Positions 59,271 to 64,000 of a stretch of 64,000 bases of DNA are shown one piece after another. Position numbers and translations under genes: made by a program. Position 1 is the first letter of the stretch. Each line of letters begins with the position of its first letter. Location of the stretch: assembly GCA_023241745.1 (NCBI GenBank), contig JALQCY010000001.1, forward strand, positions 770,064 through 834,063. Direction: 5' to 3'. The notes below the pieces were generated by a model that was not told where the DNA came from, did no database searches, and saw nothing but the letters and a program-made list of their open reading frames with translations. The DNA comes from Isoptericola peretonis (GTDB taxonomy: Bacteria > Actinomycetota > Actinomycetes > Actinomycetales > Cellulomonadaceae).

Positions 59271-60305
59271 ATGAGCACCCCCACCACGCCCGGCCCTCCG
59301 CCGACGATCGCCGAGATCGCCCGGGAGCTCGGCGTGTCCGCGCCCACGGTGTCCAAGGTGCTGAACGGCCGGGCGGACGTCGCCGACGCCACGCGCGCCC
59401 GCGTCGAGGCCGCGCTCGAGCACCACCGCTACCGCCGCCGGCGCGCCGTCGCGCCCCCGGTGGGCGCCGGGCTCGTCGACCTGGTCTTCCACCGGATCGG
59501 CTCCGCCTGGTCCACCGAGATCATCCGCGGGGTGGAGGACGCGGCGGCCGCCGCGGGCCTGAGCGTGCTGCTGTCGGAGCTCGGGGGCGAGCACCGCCCG
59601 CCCGCCGCCTGGCTGGAGACCACGCTCTCGCGCCCGCCCTTGGGCGTGCTGCTCGTGGCGGCCAGCCTCAGCGCCGCCCAGCGGCCCCGGCTCACCACGC
59701 GCGGCATCCCGTTCGTCGTCATCGACACCGACGGCGAGCCTCCGCCGGACGTCCCCACGGTCGGCTCGGACAACTGGAACGGCGGCCTCGTCGCCACCCG
59801 CCACCTGCTGGAGCTGGGGCACCGCCGGATCGCCGCCATCTCCGGTCCCGGCAACATGCTGTGCAGCCGGGCCCGCCTGGACGGCTACCGCACCGCCCTG
59901 GAGGAGGCAGGCGTCGCCTTCGACCCCGGGCTGGTGCGCTCGGGCAACTTCGAGGTCGAGTCCGGTTACCGCTCCGGCAGCGAGCTGCTCGATCTCCCGG
60001 ACCGTCCGACCGCCGTCTTCGCCGGGTCGGACATGCAGGGCATCGGGCTGCTGCGCGCCGCCCAGCAGCGCGGGCTCTCCGTGCCGCGCGACCTGTCCGT
60101 CGTCGGGTACGACGACCTGCCGCTCGCGAGCTGGACCGTCCCCGCCCTGACCACCGTGCGCCAGCCGCTGGTCGAGATGGCCACCACCGCCACGCGGCTG
60201 CTGCTCGACCTCGCCCGGGGCGAGAGGCCGCTCGCCCGCCGCGTCAACCTCGCCACGGAGCTCGTCACGCGCGAGTCCACCGCTCCCCCGCCGCACGCGA
60301 GATAG
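59271..60305 (+). CDS. LacI-family regulator of the GH39/GH42/LplABC operon
   Basis: A 344-residue LacI regulator: HTH at about 11-58 (TIAEIARELGVSAPTVSKVL) and a sensor domain with GIPFVVIDTDGE and GYDDLPLASWTVPALTTVRQP. It is divergent from the transporter operon, whose promoter carries a LacI-type site, so local repression is likely; an oligosaccharide bound by the LplA protein is the probable inducer source. The ORF ends HAR followed by TAG, where AGA-TAG belongs to the first unit of the repeat array that begins at 60297. Confidence 0.9.
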   Translation: MSTPTTPGPPPTIAEIARELGVSAPTVSKVLNGRADVADATRARVEAALEHHRYRRRRAVAPPVGAGLVDLVFHRIGSAWSTEIIRGVEDAAAAAGLSVLLSELGGEHRPPAAWLETTLSRPPLGVLLVAASLSAAQRPRLTTRGIPFVVIDTDGEPPPDVPTVGSDNWNGGLVATRHLLELGHRRIAAISGPGNMLCSRARLDGYRTALEEAGVAFDPGLVRSGNFEVESGYRSGSELLDLPDRPTAVFAGSDMQGIGLLRAAQQRGLSVPRDLSVVGYDDLPLASWTVPALTTVRQPLVEMATTATRLLLDLARGERPLARRVNLATELVTRESTAPPPHAR

Positions 60306-60396
60306 AGAACCCCGGCCGCCGAGATAGAGACCCCGGTCGCCGAAATAGAGAAGCGAGCCCCTCTCTATCTCGGGGGACTCGCTTCTCTGTCTCGGC
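60297..60396. repeat. Array of GAGATAGAGA units (family 2, copy E), probable bidirectional terminator
   Basis: Direct units at 60299, 60321 and 60342 (the last is GAAATAGAGA), 22 and 21 bp apart, face inverted units at 60362-60371 and 60384-60393 (the last TCTCTGTCTC). The main stem is 60339-60361 with 60374-60396, with three imperfect pairs, and the fourth unit forms its loop. The first unit supplies the stop codon of the LacI gene. The terminal inverted unit, not used as a stop by the kdgK gene, has lost TAG (it reads GAGACAGAGA). Confidence 0.82.
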
Positions 60397-60398
60397 AA

Positions 60399-61505
60399 TC
60401 AGCGTTGGACGCGGGCGCTGCCGCCGCCGGCGAGCTTGGCCACCTCGGCGAGGGTCGCCGTCGTGGTGTCGCCCGGCGTGGTCATGGCGAGCGCGCCGTG
60501 CGCGGCGCCGTACTCGACGGCCTCCTGCAGCGACCCGAGCTCCATGAGGCCGTACGCCAGCCCGGAGGCGAAGGAGTCGCCACCGCCCACGCGGTCGAAG
60601 ATCTCGAGGTCCGCGCGGTGCGTGGCCTCGACGAAGCCCTCGGCGCGCGACCAGGCGATGGCGCCCCAGTCGTTGACGGACGCGGACTTCACGCCGCGCA
60701 GCGTCGTCGCGATGACCTGGAAGTTCGGGTACGCCTCGGCGGCCGTGCCGATCATCGCGCGGAAGGCGCCGGTGTCGAGGTCGGTGAGGTTCTCGTCCAC
60801 GCCCTCGACCTCGAAGCCGAGGGAGGCGGTGAAGTCCTCCTCGTTGCCGATCATCACGTCGACGTGGTGGGCCAGACGGCGGTTGACCTCGCGGGCCCGC
60901 TCCACGCCGCCGATGCCCTTCCACAGGGACGGGCGGTAGTTGAGGTCGTACGACACGATCGTGCCGTGCTTCTTCGCCGCGGTCATGGCGGCCTCGGCCA
61001 CGTCGGCGGCCGACTCCGACAGCGCCGCGAAGATCCCGCCGGTGTGGAGCCAGCGCACGCCGGAGCCGAAGAGCTCGTCCCAGTCCACGTCCTCGGGCCG
61101 CATCTGCGCCACTGCGGTGTTGCCGCGGTCGCTGACGCCGACGGCGCCGCGCACGCCGAAGCCGCGCTCGGTGAAGTTGAGGCCGTTGCGCACGCTGCGG
61201 CCGATGCCGTCGTACTCGCGCCACTGCACCCAGGAGGTGTCGAGGCCGCCGGTGAGCATAAAGTCCTCGACGAGGCGGCCCACCTCGTTGTCGGCGAGCG
61301 CGGTGACGATCGCGCCGCGCAGGCCGAACGCACGGCGCAGCCCGCGGGCCACGTTGTACTCGCCGCCGCCCTCCCAGACGTCGAAGGAGCGGGTGGTGCG
61401 CACGCGGCGGTCGCCCGGGTCGAGGCGCAGCATGACCTCGCCCAGCGCGACGACGTCGTACCGGCAGTCGGCCGCGGGGCGGGTGGTGATCGAGGGGTTC
61501 GTCAT
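60399..61505 (-). CDS. kdgK: PfkB-family kinase, probable 2-keto-3-deoxygluconate kinase
   Basis: A 368-residue sugar kinase. Seen: the PfkB N-terminal ALGEVMLRLDPGD near 20, GGGEYNVARGLRR near 46, SYDLNYRPSLW near 180 and the catalytic GGGDSFASGL near 306. KDG kinase is chosen over other PfkB activities because Eda lies 37 bp upstream in the same operon and UxaC/UxuB/UxuA make its substrate elsewhere in the window. It phosphorylates 2-keto-3-deoxygluconate to KDPG. ATG 61505 has AGGAG upstream. Confidence 0.87.
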   Translation of the reverse strand: MTNPSITTRPAADCRYDVVALGEVMLRLDPGDRRVRTTRSFDVWEGGGEYNVARGLRRAFGLRGAIVTALADNEVGRLVEDFMLTGGLDTSWVQWREYDGIGRSVRNGLNFTERGFGVRGAVGVSDRGNTAVAQMRPEDVDWDELFGSGVRWLHTGGIFAALSESAADVAEAAMTAAKKHGTIVSYDLNYRPSLWKGIGGVERAREVNRRLAHHVDVMIGNEEDFTASLGFEVEGVDENLTDLDTGAFRAMIGTAAEAYPNFQVIATTLRGVKSASVNDWGAIAWSRAEGFVEATHRADLEIFDRVGGGDSFASGLAYGLMELGSLQEAVEYGAAHGALAMTTPGDTTTATLAEVAKLAGGGSARVQR

Positions 61506-61542
61506 GAGGGTGTCACGGCTCCTAGCAGGCTCAGGTGCGGGC

Positions 61543-62202
61543 TCAGGCGGCGGCGGCGAGGGCGACGGCCTCGGCGGTGCGGCGGGTGATCTCGTCCCAG
61601 TCCCCCTGGGTGACGAGGGTCTTCTCGACCATCCACGACCCGCCGACGGCGAGCACGGGGGCGAGGCTCAGGTAGTCGCCGAGGTTGCCGGCGCCCACGC
61701 CGCCGGTCGGCACGAAGCGCAGGCCCGGGAACGGCGCGGAGAACGCCTTGATGGCGGCGGGGCCCCCGACCACGGAGGCGGGGAAGAGCTTCACGACGTC
61801 GACGCCGAGGTCGAGCGCGGCCATGATCTCGCTGGGCGTCGCGACGCCCGGCAGGATCGGCACGCCGTGCTCCTGGGCCCGCCGCACCACGGCCGTCGAC
61901 AGCCCGGGCGACACGATGTAGCGCGCGCCGGCGTCGACGACGGCGTCGACCTGGTCGACCGTGGTCACGGTGCCCGCGCCGACGACGACGTCGTGCTGCG
62001 TGCGCGCGACGGCGCGGATGGCGTCGATCCCGCCGGCGGTGCGCAGCGTGATCTCCGCGACGGGGAGGCCGCCGGCGACGAGCGCGTCGGCGAGGCGCGC
62101 ACCCTGGTCGGCGCCGTCGACCACGACGACGGGCACCAGGCGGTGGGCGCCGAGCGCGGCGACGACGTCGCCGGCCTGGGACGGGGTTCCGGGGGAAGAC
62201 AT
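61543..62202 (-). CDS. eda: KDPG aldolase
   Basis: Splits 2-keto-3-deoxy-6-phosphogluconate to pyruvate and glyceraldehyde-3-phosphate. The 219-residue protein carries Glu50 in AEITLRT, GAGTV at 75-79, Schiff-base Lys138 in VVKLFPAS and TGGVGAGN near 167. ATG 62202 is next to a palindromic operator shared with the divergent IclR gene; kdgK follows. Confidence 0.95.
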   Translation of the reverse strand: MSSPGTPSQAGDVVAALGAHRLVPVVVVDGADQGARLADALVAGGLPVAEITLRTAGGIDAIRAVARTQHDVVVGAGTVTTVDQVDAVVDAGARYIVSPGLSTAVVRRAQEHGVPILPGVATPSEIMAALDLGVDVVKLFPASVVGGPAAIKAFSAPFPGLRFVPTGGVGAGNLGDYLSLAPVLAVGGSWMVEKTLVTQGDWDEITRRTAEAVALAAAA

Positions 62203-62216
62203 TCACGCTCCGTTTC

Positions 62217-62257
62217 GCTATGGTGAACGTCGGTTGTTCACTACGGAACACCATAGC
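62217..62257. promoter_or_regulatory. Nested palindromes, probable IclR operator
   Basis: Outer perfect 9-bp arms GCTATGGTG (62217-62225) and CACCATAGC (62249-62257). Inside are GTGAAC (62223-62228) / GTTCAC (62236-62241) and the IclR-like box GTTCACTACGGAAC (62236-62249). It lies 14 bp before eda and 29 bp before the IclR gene, so it can control both. Confidence 0.75.
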
Positions 62258-62286
62258 CGACAGGACCACCCCGTGGAGCTCGCCCG

Positions 62287-63015
62287 ATGACCGATCCCAG
62301 CCCGCTCGGCAGCGTGGACAAGGCGCTGCTCACGCTCGACGCGCTCGCTCGCGCCGGCGCCGGCGGCGTCGCGCTGGCCGACCTGGCCGCCGAGGTGGGT
62401 GCCAACAAGTCGACGCTGCACCGCACCCTCGCCGCGCTGCGGCACCGCGGCTACGCCGACCAGGCCGCCGACGGCGCCTACCGGCTCGGCCCTGCCGTCC
62501 TCTCCCTGGGCGCCGCCTACCTCGCCGAGGACAACCTCCCCGGCCTGCTCCGTCCCGCCCTCGAGGCCCTGCGGGACGAGGTCGACGAGCTCGTCCACCT
62601 CGGCACCCTCGCCGGGCAGGAGGTCGTCTACCTCGACAAGGTCGAGCCGCAGCGCCCGCTACGCGTGTGGTCCGCGGTCGGACGACGCATCCCCGTCGCC
62701 ACGACCGCCCTCGGCCGCGCCCTGCTCGCCGCCGCACCGGGCAGCGAGCCGGGCGACGCCGACGACCGGCTCCGGGACGCCCTGTCCTCCGCCCGCGAGC
62801 GCGGGTACGCCGCCGAGACGGAGGAGAACGAGCCGGGCATCGCGTGCGTCGCCGTCGCCCTCCTGCGCGGCGGCCGGCCTGTCGCGGCCGTGAGCATCAC
62901 CGCGCCCGTCGAGCGCATGACCGGCCCCGCCCGCGAGGCTCGCGTGGCAGCGCTGCGCGACCTCCTGCCGAGGGTGCTGCCGACCGGCCTGACCGTCCCG
63001 GCGCCGTCGACGTAG
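62287..63015 (+). CDS. IclR-family regulator of the KDG pathway
   Basis: A 242-residue IclR regulator. Winged HTH at about 6-65 (VDKALLTLDALA, then LAAEVGANKSTLHRTLAALRHRGY) and an effector-binding domain with YLDKVEPQRPLRVWSAVGRRIP and NEPGIACVAVALL. Divergent from eda-kdgK across a nested palindrome. KDG or KDPG is the plausible effector, as for KdgR proteins, but this is inference. It converges on kduD. Confidence 0.9.
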   Translation: MTDPSPLGSVDKALLTLDALARAGAGGVALADLAAEVGANKSTLHRTLAALRHRGYADQAADGAYRLGPAVLSLGAAYLAEDNLPGLLRPALEALRDEVDELVHLGTLAGQEVVYLDKVEPQRPLRVWSAVGRRIPVATTALGRALLAAAPGSEPGDADDRLRDALSSARERGYAAETEENEPGIACVAVALLRGGRPVAAVSITAPVERMTGPAREARVAALRDLLPRVLPTGLTVPAPST

Positions 63016-63080
63016 CGATTTCTCGTCGTCCCGCGCCGGGAGGGTGAGGAACCGCCACGTCGACGCCGACCGTGCTCGGT

Positions 63081-63893
63081 TCAGCGCGCCAGCCAGCCCC
63101 CGTCGACGGGGATGATCGTGCCGTGCACGTAGTCGGACGCGGGCGCGGCGAGGTACAGCACCGCCCCGGCGATGTCCTCCGGGGTCGCCCAGCGGCCCGC
63201 CGGGATGCGCGCCAGGATCGCGGCGTTGCGGTCGTCGTCGGCTCGCAGCGCGTCGGTGTTCGCGGTGGCGACGTAGCCGGGCGCGACGGCGTTCACGTTC
63301 ACGCCGCGTCCGGCCCACTCGTTCGCGAGCGCCTTGGTCAGGCCCGCGAGGGCCGACTTCGACGCCGTGTACCCGGGCACGTTGACGCCGCCCTGGAAGC
63401 TCAGCATCGACGCGGTGTTGACGATCTTGCCGTGGCCGCGCGCCAGCATGGAGCGGCCGACCTCGCGGGAGAGCGTCCACGCGGCGCGCAGGTTCACCTC
63501 GACGACGTGGTCGAAGTCGGCGTCGGGGTGGTCGGCCGCCGGGGCGCGGCGGATGGTGCCGCCGTTGTTGACCAGCACGTCCACCTCGCGCTCGATCAGC
63601 AGCGCGGTCAGGTCGGCGACGGCCGCCCGGTCCGAGAGGTCGGTGGCGACGGGGGTGAAGCGGCGCCCCGAGGCCTCGACGGCGCGGCGTGCGTCGGAGT
63701 CGCCGGCGGGCATCGTGGTGCTGATGCCGATCACGTCGGCACCGGCGCGCGCGAGGAGCGCGGCGATCGCCAGGCCGATGCCCTTGCTGGCGCCGGTGAC
63801 GGCAGCGGTGCGCCCCTGGAGGCTGAACAGACGGGCGACCGTGGGGTCGAGGCTCGGCGCGGTGGGCAGGTCGGCGGTGCTGGTGGTGCTCAC
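63081..63893 (-). CDS. kduD: 2-deoxy-D-gluconate 3-dehydrogenase/DKI reductase
   Basis: A 270-residue short-chain dehydrogenase. Cofactor motif TGASKGIG at 33-40, NNGG near 109, Ser162, Tyr175 and Lys179 of the catalytic set in ASMLSFQGGVNVPGYTASK, and a C-terminus typical of KduD (IPAGRWATPEDI, VDGGWLAR). KduD interconverts 2,5-diketo-3-deoxygluconate and 2-keto-3-deoxygluconate in pectin uronide breakdown. The product would feed KdgK and Eda next door. The start is GTG 63893 with GAAGGAAC upstream; an ATG 19 codons earlier gives non-conserved sequence. Confidence 0.9.
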   Translation of the reverse strand: MSTTSTADLPTAPSLDPTVARLFSLQGRTAAVTGASKGIGLAIAALLARAGADVIGISTTMPAGDSDARRAVEASGRRFTPVATDLSDRAAVADLTALLIEREVDVLVNNGGTIRRAPAADHPDADFDHVVEVNLRAAWTLSREVGRSMLARGHGKIVNTASMLSFQGGVNVPGYTASKSALAGLTKALANEWAGRGVNVNAVAPGYVATANTDALRADDDRNAAILARIPAGRWATPEDIAGAVLYLAAPASDYVHGTIIPVDGGWLAR

Positions 63894-63939
63894 GTGTCTC
63901 GTTCCTTCGTCGGGCGCGGGGGCGGCCGGCAGGGAAGCC

Positions 63940-64000
63940 CTACCGGTCACCCCCGAGCGCGTGGGTGATGTCGGCGGCCGTCTTGTGCAGGTCGCCCGCC
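63940..64000 (-). CDS. C-terminal end of an unidentified gene
   Basis: Only the last 19 codons are visible, reading AGDLHKTAADITHALGGDR then TAG. The AAxITxALGG pattern is reminiscent of the C-terminus of IclR-family regulators, but nothing firmer can be said. It ends 46 bp before the kduD start and is probably upstream in the same direction. Confidence 0.5.
   Translation of the reverse strand, partial: AGDLHKTAADITHALGGDR

Overview
The window is very GC-rich, with strong third-position GC, frequent GTG starts and 4-bp ATGA/GTGA gene overlaps. That points to an actinobacterium. The many plant-polysaccharide enzymes suggest a soil or plant-litter member of the Micrococcales (Cellulomonas/Cellulosimicrobium/Isoptericola type); this placement is inference, because no rRNA or other phylogenetic marker is present. 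I saw no tRNA, rRNA, CRISPR array, transposase or prophage gene.

Layout: (1) 1-4271, L-rhamnose catabolism: an aldolase/dehydrogenase (cut by the window edge), an esterase-like hydrolase, RhaI and RhaM, with a divergent LacI regulator and two matching operators. (2) 4302-9079, a molybdopterin oxidoreductase without the usual FeS cysteines, a small partner protein and a ThDP enzyme. (3) 9216-13645, a GH42 beta-galactosidase and a GH106-like putative rhamnosidase. (4) 13818-16754, an ABC-F ATPase with a structured leader and a secreted ThuA-domain protein. (5) 16944-23273, a GH2 beta-galactosidase translationally coupled to a sugar ABC transporter. (6) 23485-32337, a rhamnogalacturonan module: PL11 lyase, two paralogous binding proteins, one permease pair, an oxidoreductase and a membrane protein. 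(7) 32707-41341, glucuronate use: UxuB, LacI, UxaC, UxuA, GH67 alpha-glucuronidase and GAPDH. (8) 41438-48835, a GlxA-type regulator, a serine hydrolase, a two-component system, an FAD oxidase and a DrrAB-type exporter. (9) 48959-50668, a secreted GH5 glucanase. (10) 50756-60305, an LplABC-type transporter with GH39, DUF624-like and GH42 genes under a divergent LacI. (11) 60399-64000, KdgK, Eda, IclR, KduD and the tail of another gene.

The modules form one metabolic picture. Side-chain sugars of pectin, xylan and galactans are released, imported by binding-protein-dependent ABC systems, and cut inside the cell. Glucuronate then runs UxaC-UxuB-UxuA-KdgK-Eda to pyruvate and glyceraldehyde-3-phosphate, and rhamnose runs through RhaM and RhaI to the aldolase/dehydrogenase.

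The least ordinary structures are intergenic. Two related 29-30 bp palindromes (16883-16940 and 23409-23472) bracket the lacZ operon. Two arrays built on a 21-22 bp repeat with core GAGATAGAGA (50661-50763 and 60297-60396) bracket the GH39/GH42/LplABC module, and three genes take their stop codon (AGA-TAG) from that core.
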